From: Acidobacterium capsulatum ATCC 51196 | Lineage (GTDB): Bacteria; Acidobacteriota; Terriglobia; Terriglobales; Acidobacteriaceae | DNA: 64,000 nt | Assembly: GCF_000022565.1 (NCBI RefSeq) | Contig: NC_012483.1 | Coordinates: 1-64,000 of the forward strand | Direction of reading: 5' to 3' | Part shown: piece after piece, positions 49,032 to 57,385 of the stretch | How the letters are laid out: each line of letters begins with the position of its first letter | Numbering within the stretch: the stretch's first letter is position 1 | The notes under the pieces: generated by a model | What the model was told of the DNA's origin: nothing | The model's input: only the letters and a program-made list of their open reading frames with translations | The model's database searches: none | Program-made: the position numbers and the translations under genes

Positions 49032-51248
49032 TCAGTCAATTGCAGCGGTCGCGATTGTGGGGATGCCCGCTTTCTTGGGAGGGGGAAGTTTGCCGGTTTT
49101 CTCCCACTGATTGCTGATTTCCTGAATCTTCTCTCTACGCTGTTGCCATAGTTGAATCTTCAGATCGTAGCGAACCATTACGTTTTCAATCCAGAAGGGT
49201 CGGTTTTCTGACAGCCATGCCTGCCGATAGAGTCCGCGAATTCTGGAGTAGCCCTCAACCATATCCTCGCAGCGGCCGTCCACTCCATCCATAGATTGGA
49301 ACAGCCTCTCGATGGTAGATTTCGTCTTCTTCGACTTGTCTTTGCGCATGGAATAGATCTGCGCATACGCGTCAGACATTTCGGCCGAGAGCTGAAATTT
49401 CATAGCCGCAAAATCGATGCGCTGTGCAGCCATCTCCATGGCGGCAATCACCTCGGGATGAATCAGGTGAGGGGATTCGCTCTGCGCTTCTCTCAAAAGG
49501 CGAAGAGCATTCTCAGCGTGCAGGCGAACCTCATGAACTTGAAGGCTCAGTTTCTGCACCTTCTCCTGCTCAACAGGGTTCCAGGGGTCAAGCCAGAAGA
49601 CTCTATCCGACACGTCCCAGGTGTGCGTCACGTCCATCAATTCCTGTTGCGCTTCCATGACTTTTCCGCTCGTGTCATGAAAAAACACTTTGCCAAAGGC
49701 CATCTGATAGGGCGCTCCACTGCTCAAGCCCGGCTGCCAACTGGCGGCCGCGCCAAACAGAACGCCGAACCAGTCTTCATTGAAGAGGCCTTCCCCGTCA
49801 TCGTTCCACACCGTGGTTAACGCACCCGTCGAGCCGAGCCGCTGGCCGGCTGCAATGAAGCCGGAGATATTATCGATGGCGTTCTCGCCCAGTGGGTACA
49901 TGACTGACCAGTTCGAGTCTCCCGGCGCTACCCACGTCTCAATCCCCGCATTCTTAAACGGCAAAATATTTTTGTCGTAGTTGTCTTCATGCCAGTAGAC
50001 CCACGGAACCGCAATCATATCTTTCGGCAGCCTGCTGATGGCTGCGGGGTCATTCCAGGCCACATCGCCCCAGAAGAGCAGTCGCCGGTGCAGCGGAGCC
50101 AGCGTGGAATGAATCTGTGAAAGGAAGTCGGCGTAAACAGGACCTAAGCCGCGTTTTTCTACCTCTTCTTTTGTGCGTCCGGTTCCCAGGTTGAAGGTCT
50201 CGTCCGCTCCAATGTGCAGAAACGGACTGGGGAAATCCTCCGCGAGCTGAGTGAACCATGACAGGATCAATTTTTGCGTGCCGGGCTGGTTCGGCGCCAG
50301 TACACTCCCGTGCGGATTTTCCGCCAGGTTCGAGTAGGTCTCATCCGTCAGCACATGATGCAGATGGCCAAAGGCTTCCTGCTCGGGAATGATCATGATG
50401 TGATACTGGCTTGCGTAGCGTGAAAGCTCCTGAGCTTGACCGCGCGTAATCGCACCGCCCGGTGGCACAACGCCCGGATCATTCGCATACTCGATCACAT
50501 TCTCGAGATAAGGAGAGTAGACATTGATTTTGTATGAGGCAAACGTGCGGATCTGCTCCTTCATAAAAGCCAGCGTCGGAAGGGGACCGCGTGATAGATC
50601 GTCATCGATGCCTCGATAGCTCATCGCCGGCCAATCTCGAATTGTGCCGAGTGCTAGATAGGCTGAAGTGCCGTAACCAGACAACATCTGCTTGAGCGTC
50701 TGCACGCCATAAAACACCCCTGCTGCGGTCGCACCCACGATCGTGACTCTGCCAGGCGTTGCCAAAAGAACGTAGCCTTCAGCCTTCATGGCGGGCTCAA
50801 ATTTCAGATTCGCGCTCTCCAAGGCCTGTTTCGCGGCCCGAGTATCTTTGCGCAAAAGCCGGACGGTCAGTTCGGGACTGCCCGTGCTGGGCGCGACCTG
50901 GATGCCCCGTGCCTTCATCGCTCTTTCGAGGTCTTCCGCGGCAAAGTTATCTTCTGGATTATCACCAGGAACAATAATCAGTGCACTGGCTGCGGAAGTA
51001 GTTCCCGAAAAATGACACTCTCGTGGCAAAGGAATCAGGCGCGGCTGAGGCTGCATCTGCGCATGCATGACAGGCGCAAAGCAGCACAGCAGAGCTGCGA
51101 GAAGCGCCCACACGAGGCGGTTCAGCCCAAATCCCGAACGACAACGTCGCAGTGCCGGTGAAAGAGTCTGCAGGCGCCGAAAGCAAAACGCGTAGCTTCG
51201 GGCGTCCGAGTTCCGATTGCAGGTGGAGGAGAGCGACAGCGATTTCAT
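49032..51248 (-). CDS. GH20 hexosaminidase with long C-terminal helical domain
   Basis: Exported GH20 protein of 738 residues. The N-terminus is long and Arg/Cys-rich before a Sec signal ending at MHAQ near residue 64. Then a GH20b domain (about 70-190, PRLIPLPRECHF) and the catalytic barrel (about 205-510) with SYRGIDDDLSRGP, IIPEQEAFGHLH and HIGADETF (Asp349-Glu350). Residues about 545-738 are predominantly helical and charged, an appended domain absent from simple hexosaminidases. The barrel differs clearly from the GH20 at 38236, and the GPLPT and FGHLHH blocks recall the sub-branch that acts on other N-acetylhexosamine glycans. It is divergent from a GH18 gene. Confidence 0.88.
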   Translation of the reverse strand: MKSLSLSSTCNRNSDARSYAFCFRRLQTLSPALRRCRSGFGLNRLVWALLAALLCCFAPVMHAQMQPQPRLIPLPRECHFSGTTSAASALIIVPGDNPEDNFAAEDLERAMKARGIQVAPSTGSPELTVRLLRKDTRAAKQALESANLKFEPAMKAEGYVLLATPGRVTIVGATAAGVFYGVQTLKQMLSGYGTSAYLALGTIRDWPAMSYRGIDDDLSRGPLPTLAFMKEQIRTFASYKINVYSPYLENVIEYANDPGVVPPGGAITRGQAQELSRYASQYHIMIIPEQEAFGHLHHVLTDETYSNLAENPHGSVLAPNQPGTQKLILSWFTQLAEDFPSPFLHIGADETFNLGTGRTKEEVEKRGLGPVYADFLSQIHSTLAPLHRRLLFWGDVAWNDPAAISRLPKDMIAVPWVYWHEDNYDKNILPFKNAGIETWVAPGDSNWSVMYPLGENAIDNISGFIAAGQRLGSTGALTTVWNDDGEGLFNEDWFGVLFGAAASWQPGLSSGAPYQMAFGKVFFHDTSGKVMEAQQELMDVTHTWDVSDRVFWLDPWNPVEQEKVQKLSLQVHEVRLHAENALRLLREAQSESPHLIHPEVIAAMEMAAQRIDFAAMKFQLSAEMSDAYAQIYSMRKDKSKKTKSTIERLFQSMDGVDGRCEDMVEGYSRIRGLYRQAWLSENRPFWIENVMVRYDLKIQLWQQRREKIQEISNQWEKTGKLPPPKKAGIPTIATAAID

Positions 51249-51490
51249 CGAGAACCTTTCGTGAGGAAGAGTAGATAGGCCGCAATGTTCATGGTGGATG
51301 GATGAAATGGTATACCGGAATGAAAACTACCTTAACACCTCTGCCATGTTCTCTCCGAAGAGCATGGACCCGTTCGCGATCCGATGGCTGCACGCAGGCT
51401 CGCGCTCCCGATACCTGCCACACAAAAAATCTCTCAGCGTCCAGCTTTGTAATCGGCCTGTGACTATCTCCTCAGGCGTACACTTGGCGC

Positions 51491-52828
51491 ATGATTTCAA
51501 GGGCAGCGTTTCTGCGTATCTCAACCATCTACCTTGCGGGGTTGATCTTATTCCTCTCCGTCTGTGCGATTTCTGCGCAAGCGCAGAAGCGCGTGCTGGG
51601 AGCCTATTTTGAAGAATGGGATGGGCAGTATTCGGGCTACACCATGGCTGATCTGGAAAGGAACGGCGTAGCCGCGAAGCTGGATTACCTGATCTATGCC
51701 TTCGGCAACGTTACGCCCGGCGCTTCACCGGTCTGCGCCATTGCTTATCCCTACGCTGCGTGGGAAAACAAATCCGTCCCCGGCGTGAACGGCAAGCAAT
51801 TTTCGGGTCCGGTCTACGGCAATTTCGCGGGCATGTTGCAACTCAAGGCGCTGCATCCCCACTTGAAGACGCTCATCTCGCTGGGCGGCCAGGCCGGCGA
51901 TGTATCGGGATTCACCGCAGCCGCAGCCTCGCCCGCGAAGCGGCGGGCTCTGGTCAAATCGTGCATCCGTCTTTTTATTCAGGGGCATCTCGCCCCTGGT
52001 GTAAATGCTCCAGGCCTCTTCGACGGGTTCAACGTGGATTGGGAGTTTCCCCTCAAATCAGACCGCAACAACTTCACCGCATTGCTGCATGAGTTCCGGC
52101 AGCAGTTGAACGCACTGAGTCGCAAAACAGGCAGGCATTACACTCTGACCTTCGACTCTCCTGCTAATCCAAAGAAGTACGCGAACATCGACCTGAAGGC
52201 CGCAGCCAATGAAGTCGATTTTCTTACAATCGATGGCTACGACTACGCGTCTCCTGACCAGAAGCTTACGGAGGCCAGCTCTGCGCTCTACGACAGCCCC
52301 GCCGATCCTCTGCGCCACGATGCGCGCTCCATTGACGACACCGTCCGAGCCTATATGAAAGCAGGCGTACCCCCGTCCAAGTACACCATGGGCATTCCGC
52401 TTTATGGCTTGGGCTGGAGCGGTGTCAAAGCAGGCAACCACGGTCTTTACCAGGTTGCGGCAGCTCCGGCTCCCGTCTTCCTTGCCAATGGAAAGGGCAT
52501 ATGTCCTACTCAGAGCAAAGTGCATCCGGCTGTGGGTTGCGACAACATTCTCACCCCGGGCTTTGCCACCGACGCCACGCTCGCGCAGTTGTTGCATCGT
52601 CCAGACGCGCACTACTGGTATGACGCGAAACGTGTGGAAGCTACGCTATATCTTTCCTCTGGTCACTGGTTCTACACCTTTGACGACCTGCGTTCCATCA
52701 ACGCCAAGGCTGCTTACATCCGCACGCATCATCTGCGCGGAGCCTACGTCTGGGCCGTGAACGACGAAGAGCCTGCTGCCAGCGAGATCAAAGCTCTGGC
52801 TGCCGGATTAAAGGAAGCAGGGAACTAG
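51491..52828 (+). CDS. GH18 chitinase-family protein with altered DxDxE motif
   Basis: Exported single-domain GH18 protein of 445 residues (Sec signal ending near SAQAQ, residue 32). The barrel begins at RVLGAYFEEWDGQY and includes LISLGG, the active-site strand and TIDGYDYA, with a normal chitinase insertion. The catalytic strand reads D178-G-F-N181-V-D183-W-E185: the proton-donor Glu and the middle Asp are kept, but the first Asp of DxDxE is Asn. The neighbouring GH18 has the normal motif. It pairs divergently with GH20 across 242 bases. It may be a weakened or modified chitinase or a chitin-binding lectin. Confidence 0.9.
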   Translation: MISRAAFLRISTIYLAGLILFLSVCAISAQAQKRVLGAYFEEWDGQYSGYTMADLERNGVAAKLDYLIYAFGNVTPGASPVCAIAYPYAAWENKSVPGVNGKQFSGPVYGNFAGMLQLKALHPHLKTLISLGGQAGDVSGFTAAAASPAKRRALVKSCIRLFIQGHLAPGVNAPGLFDGFNVDWEFPLKSDRNNFTALLHEFRQQLNALSRKTGRHYTLTFDSPANPKKYANIDLKAAANEVDFLTIDGYDYASPDQKLTEASSALYDSPADPLRHDARSIDDTVRAYMKAGVPPSKYTMGIPLYGLGWSGVKAGNHGLYQVAAAPAPVFLANGKGICPTQSKVHPAVGCDNILTPGFATDATLAQLLHRPDAHYWYDAKRVEATLYLSSGHWFYTFDDLRSINAKAAYIRTHHLRGAYVWAVNDEEPAASEIKALAAGLKEAGN

Positions 52829-52923
52829 CTCATCGAAGGAACGCCGAGGCCGGACAGCAATAACACGCAAGGCGTCGCTTGGTAGCCTGGCATCGCCGCA
52901 TGAGATCCGCCACAAGCACAGTT

Positions 52924-52958
52924 CTCATGTGGAGGACGATGTCCGTCCTCCACATGAG
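52924..52958. terminator. Terminator-type hairpin between converging GH18 genes
   Basis: 14-base perfect inverted repeat (CTCATGTGGAGGAC, 52924-52937; complement 52945-52958), 10 bases from the stop of the minus-strand GH18. No T tract, so it may act as a stabilising 3' hairpin. Confidence 0.55.
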
Positions 52959-52967
52959 GGATCATGG

Positions 52968-55574
52968 CTACTGGTTAAGGTCGGCGGCGACTGCTTTTGT
53001 CAGTGTGCCAGAGGAATCATCATCCTTCAGCGCCCAGACATAGGCGCCGCCCAAACCATATTGTTTGATGTAATCCACCTTGCATTGCACCGAGTTGGCG
53101 TCGTCGAAGCTGAATGCCCAGTCACTGAAAGGCGCGGTGGAAGCATTGAACATGCGGGTTGCACATCGGGTGGAGTCAAAGCTCACAGTGAAGCCGTGGC
53201 TCATCATATTTTCGATAGTTCCGTAGGTCGCCATTCCGTCGGTGAGCAGCGGATCGCAGCCTGCCGCCGGACTGGATTGATTGTTACCGCTGGTGCAGAG
53301 CCCCGTACCGTTGGCCAGCGGAACAGGCGTGGTGCCGTTCGTCGTCATCGCGCCGGCGCCGTCAGTTGCACCGGTCGCATTTTGGTACATGCCGCTGTTG
53401 GTTGAGGTCAGCCCGCCTGCCCAGCCCACACCATAAAGTGGAATGCCCATGGTGTACTTGGCCGCCGGTGCGCCGTGGCTGAGATAATACTGCACCGTGC
53501 AATCGATGTAGTTGCATCCCTTGGTCGAACTGGTGCCGTAGAGCGGGTCCTGCCCTTCGTCATAGAGCGCCGAGCCATCGTTCGTGGCATTCGACCAGTC
53601 TCCGGCATAGTTATAGCCATCCACATTCAGGTAGTCGAGTTCCTGTGAGACGGCAGGGATATCGATCGTGTCATATCCTCCATCGTTGCCTGAGAACTCG
53701 GCCGCACCCGGCGTGGAAGGACCAGCAGCCAGATCGGCGATCAACTGATAGGTTTTGCCCGTCGTCGTTGACAGAGTATTCAGCTCATTACGAAACTCCG
53801 TCATCAGCGCGGTGAAGTTATTGGTCTCGGCGGCGTTGGGGAACTCCCAGTCAATATCAAAGCCATCGAAGAGGTTGGGTGCATTCACTCCGGACGCAAT
53901 ATTGCCCTGAATGAACATGTTGATGCACGAGCTGACAAACGCCTGGCGATTGGCGGCCGTGCTCGATGCTGTGTCAAATAGCTGGTTATACGTCGGTGGA
54001 TTCCATCCGCCAATGGAGATCAGTATTTTCAGGTTGGGATGGAGTTGCTTCAGTTGCATCAGCGCGCCAAAGTTGCCTAGCAACGGAGAGGCTGCTGCTG
54101 TCGCACCAGGAACTTGCGGCACGGCCTTCTGGTAGTCCGCGTACGAGTCGGCGAGCGAGCAGACCACGTTCGTGCCGTTCGAGGCAGGCTTGGCAAAAGC
54201 GTAGATCACGTCTGTCAGCGAGTTCACGACGCCGCTGGTTTGCAGGTCCGCAACATTGGAGTTGGCGTAGTAGGTTCCCCACTCCTCAAACCATCCGCCC
54301 ACAAAATAGCTTGCAGGCGCATTGGTAGTGGTCACTGCAACGGTGCTGGCCGGTCCTGTCCCGGCATGATCGGTTGCTGCCACTGAGAACGTGTATGACG
54401 TGGATGGGCTCAGTCCGGTGACCACATCGCTTGTCGAGGATGTGCTTTCTGTCGCGGGCCCTCCGGTGATGGTGTATCCGATGGTGCAGCCGGTAGGAGC
54501 AGTGACCGCGGACCAGCTCAATACTGTGGACGAACCGCTGGTATTGCCTGCGGTCAGATTGGCAGGTGCGCTCGTGGGAGCAGTCGTGCAAGGGTTGGCC
54601 TGTGTTGTAAAGCTGCCCGTAGCTGCGGACGACGAACCCGCCGAGTCCGTGGCCGCGACGGTGAACGTGTAAGCAGTGGAGGAAGCCAGACCCGAAACCG
54701 TTGCTGAAGTTGCGCTGGTGGTGACGGGTGATTGCTGACTCACTTGAACGGTGTAGCTCACGGTGCAGGCGGCCGGCGGCGTATCTGCGTTCCATGACAG
54801 GTTCGCGCTGTCATAAGTCGTGGAGGCAGCCAGACCAGTTGGGGTAGCGGGAGCTTGTGTGCAACTGGAACAGGCTCCCTGCGATGTCCACGGTTTCCCG
54901 CTCCCGGCGGGTCCGCTGTTCGTTGCCGGGTCCTGCCCCTGTGTCCACCAGTTGGCGACGTACGAGATTCCGTTTTCGCTAACTGTCATGCCGGTTGTGT
55001 AAGCCGTGGCTGCATTCCACGCTGCTCCGCATCCACCACCGGACGAACTGGCAGCGGTCGTAACTGGCACGGCCGTGCTCGCCGACGATGTTCCATCGGA
55101 GTCTGTCGCCTGCACAGCAAAGTTGTAGGTTGTGGAGGCCGTCAGCCCGGTCACCGTGAAGCTGGTTCCGGTCGCGGTACCGATGGAGCTTCCATTCTCG
55201 AGTACGGTATAGCTGGTGATCGAGCAGTTGGCTGGCGCCGTCACTGTTCCCCAATTCAGAGTCGTGCCCGTGCTTGTCGTGTTGGAAGCCGTCAGGCCTG
55301 TCGGCGAGCTGGGAGCCGTTGTGCATGAGCTGGTGGAGCTGGCCGGACTCCAGAGCGCGGGAGCATCCGGTGGATCCCAGCCCGGCTCCGAGGTATGCGA
55401 TTGCAAACAGATGTAATCGACGCCGTTATAGCTCACCTCTTGGCCCGCCGTGTACGCAGTGTTGGTTTGCCACACGGGAATACTCTGCGCTTTCAACGTT
55501 ATGGGAGCAGCAATCAGCAGCAGGATCAGGCACAGAACTCCCAGCAGACTACGGATGAAACGTGAGTGATTCAT
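52968..55574 (-). CDS. Modular secreted GH18 chitinase with CBM5/12 and Fn3 domains
   Basis: Secreted chitinase of 868 residues. Domains in order: Sec signal (1-30), chitin-binding CBM5/12 (about 33-78; WQTNTAYTAGQEVSYNGVDY), Fn3 (about 86-172), second CBM5/12 (about 180-237; WNAATAYTTGMTVSENGISY), two more Fn3 domains (about 243-325 and 330-415), then the GH18 barrel (about 422-868) with a complete motif D573-I-D575-W-E577. GGAGGAGAAG precedes ATG 55574; upstream open frame is discarded. Ser/Thr-rich linkers join the domains. It is the main candidate for attack on crystalline chitin in this region. A motif shared with the receptor promoter lies about 190 bases upstream. Confidence 0.92.
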   Translation of the reverse strand: MNHSRFIRSLLGVLCLILLLIAAPITLKAQSIPVWQTNTAYTAGQEVSYNGVDYICLQSHTSEPGWDPPDAPALWSPASSTSSCTTAPSSPTGLTASNTTSTGTTLNWGTVTAPANCSITSYTVLENGSSIGTATGTSFTVTGLTASTTYNFAVQATDSDGTSSASTAVPVTTAASSSGGGCGAAWNAATAYTTGMTVSENGISYVANWWTQGQDPATNSGPAGSGKPWTSQGACSSCTQAPATPTGLAASTTYDSANLSWNADTPPAACTVSYTVQVSQQSPVTTSATSATVSGLASSTAYTFTVAATDSAGSSSAATGSFTTQANPCTTAPTSAPANLTAGNTSGSSTVLSWSAVTAPTGCTIGYTITGGPATESTSSTSDVVTGLSPSTSYTFSVAATDHAGTGPASTVAVTTTNAPASYFVGGWFEEWGTYYANSNVADLQTSGVVNSLTDVIYAFAKPASNGTNVVCSLADSYADYQKAVPQVPGATAAASPLLGNFGALMQLKQLHPNLKILISIGGWNPPTYNQLFDTASSTAANRQAFVSSCINMFIQGNIASGVNAPNLFDGFDIDWEFPNAAETNNFTALMTEFRNELNTLSTTTGKTYQLIADLAAGPSTPGAAEFSGNDGGYDTIDIPAVSQELDYLNVDGYNYAGDWSNATNDGSALYDEGQDPLYGTSSTKGCNYIDCTVQYYLSHGAPAAKYTMGIPLYGVGWAGGLTSTNSGMYQNATGATDGAGAMTTNGTTPVPLANGTGLCTSGNNQSSPAAGCDPLLTDGMATYGTIENMMSHGFTVSFDSTRCATRMFNASTAPFSDWAFSFDDANSVQCKVDYIKQYGLGGAYVWALKDDDSSGTLTKAVAADLNQ

Positions 55575-56122
55575 CTTCTCCTCCACGACTAATGTTCGGG
55601 GGACTTCCAAAGCCGCCTTCGGGGAACTCCCCGGGTTGGAGATATGCAGGCTCCGCATTGATTGCGGGTCTTTCATTTCGGGCAATGGTGATATCTGAGG
55701 AAAGGAGAGCGGATATCAAGGCTCAAAGAGCAAAGAATTCCGACATTTGAGCATATGTGCTAAAAATGATCAATCTCTTTTTCTGGAAGGCCGCTTCAAG
55801 GAGGAAGAGAAGTCCCGGCAGGCACCGCTTTTATATGGGATCAATACGAATGGGAGCGGCCAAAGAGAATGAATTGTTGCGTAAATAGTTCTATTGATGT
55901 GATTTGCTAGGGTATGCTCAGATTGCCATTGGGCTCGGCCAAACGCTTGGGCGGTTCCCGTCGGTCCTGGGCATCTGTGATTCACGAGAGGGAAGACGAT
56001 CACCTGATCTCGTCATCAGGTCGAGCCCCGGCGATGTTCATCGGGGTCCCTGCGAAAAATCGTGGGGTTGGATTCCTCCTTTCGGGGAAAACGATGAAGA
56101 ACTTGCTCCGTAGCCAGGGTGA
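55575..56122. promoter_or_regulatory. Divergent control region, chitinase and DeoR regulator
   Basis: 548 bases between the modular chitinase and the DeoR-type regulator. No convincing gene. On the minus strand it contains TTGATCATTT at 55764-55773, the same 10-mer that occurs at 57049-57058 before the TonB-dependent receptor, so it may hold a DeoR operator. The AT-rich part (about 55730-55910) is the likely promoter zone. Confidence 0.4.
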
Positions 56123-56911
56123 ATGATGTCCAACACGCTTAGTCCACGTTCCGAACAGATCCTCAAATTCCTGCTTCGCACCGGAACCGCTACCATCGAA
56201 GAGATTCTTGCCGCTGTCGGCTCTTCGTCCCCAAGCATCCGGCGCGATCTGGGCAGGCTTGAGAATCGCGGACTCATTCGCCGCATTCACGGCGGGGCAA
56301 CACTCGTCGAGCCGCTTCTTTACGAGCCTTTTCGGTTTGACAGCTCTTTCCTGGCTCGCGAGCAACGCTTTGCTTCTGAAAAGCGCCGCATCGGTCTCGC
56401 AGGTGCCGAACTCATTCAGCCAGGCGAAACCATCGGGCTCTCGGCCGGAACCACGACGACTTTTGTCGGCCGCAGTCTGCGCCATCGCGAAAACATCGAT
56501 GTCATTACCAATGCCGTCAATATCGGGATGGAACTGTGCAATCAGCCGGGAATCCGCACCTACCTCACCGGCGGTGTGATCCCCTGGACATGGTCGTTTT
56601 CTCTCACCGGCCACGCCGCCTTGGACTTCCTCGACGACGTATACATGGACCGCCTCTTTCTCAGCATCACGGGCCTTCATCCCGAGCGCGGCATCACTTC
56701 GCTGGAGCAGGAAGAGGCTCTGGTCTACCGAAAAATGATGAAGCGCTCCAAGCAGATCATTGTCGTAAGCGACTCCAGCAAACTGGACCGCGTCGGCCCC
56801 GCGCTCATCTGCCAGACCAGTGAGATACACACGCTCATCACCGACACTGGCGCATCTTCTGAAGCGATTGCCGCAATCGAGCGTCTGGGCATTCAGGTCA
56901 TCCTGGCCTGA
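56123..56911 (+). CDS. DeoR/GlpR family transcriptional regulator (AgaR-like)
   Basis: A 262-residue DeoR-family repressor of usual length. The N-terminal winged helix (about 5-60) has the family pattern SEQILKFLLRTGTATIEEILAAVGSSSPSIRRDLGRLENRGLIRRIHGGA (parts), and the sensor domain (about 75-255) has the GETIGLSAGTTTTFV phosphosugar loop and VVSDSSKLDRVG. These regulators sense phosphorylated sugars. Two start codons in tandem (ATGATG) follow an AGGGTGA site. Its place between the modular chitinase and a TonB-dependent receptor suggests control of chitin or amino-sugar use by an amino-sugar phosphate. Confidence 0.9.
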   Translation: MMSNTLSPRSEQILKFLLRTGTATIEEILAAVGSSSPSIRRDLGRLENRGLIRRIHGGATLVEPLLYEPFRFDSSFLAREQRFASEKRRIGLAGAELIQPGETIGLSAGTTTTFVGRSLRHRENIDVITNAVNIGMELCNQPGIRTYLTGGVIPWTWSFSLTGHAALDFLDDVYMDRLFLSITGLHPERGITSLEQEEALVYRKMMKRSKQIIVVSDSSKLDRVGPALICQTSEIHTLITDTGASSEAIAAIERLGIQVILA

Positions 56912-57385
56912 CCGCAAAAGAGTCTCATCTTCACAAGGCCGGGCGCGCGCTCCCGCTCTCCCCTCCGCAATTCGGCCTCGCACCGAGCCGTGCATGCCCC
57001 CTGCTGCAGCCCGGTAATCGCAAGCGGATATCTCCCGCCGGGCCTATTTTGATCATTTCTGGCATATTTGGTCATTTTTTCCTTGAAATCTCATGAAATT
57101 CGCCCTATCGTCATCTGCAATTCAAAAAGAGGTCTTTAGAAAGACCTGAAAAGCAGCCTTTTCCCCAGTTCTCTTCGTTGCATTTGCCAGCATTTGGCTC
57201 ATGCGCCGAACCATGATTCATCGCCGGATGAGCCTCAAAAGCTCCTCCGTTCGATGTTTCCTTCGCAGGTTTGCAGTACTTCTCTCGGTCGCCATAACTC
57301 CCCGGCAGAGGGAGTGGGACCGGCCCCAACGGCCGGGTGTGTTCATGCATCAGGATTGCAAATCGGAAATTTTAGGAGGTATGTG
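56912..57385. promoter_or_regulatory. Promoter region of the second TonB-dependent receptor
   Basis: 474 bases between the DeoR gene and the receptor start. No gene is supported. Two near-identical 11-mers, TTTGATCATTT (57048-57058) and TTTGGTCATTT (57067-57077), lie 19 bases apart as direct repeats, the form of some DeoR-family operators. AGGAGG stands just before the receptor start. Confidence 0.45.

Noticed and set aside
56000-56995. 331-codon open frame opposite the DeoR gene
   Set aside because: Antisense shadow of DeoR with no family likeness.
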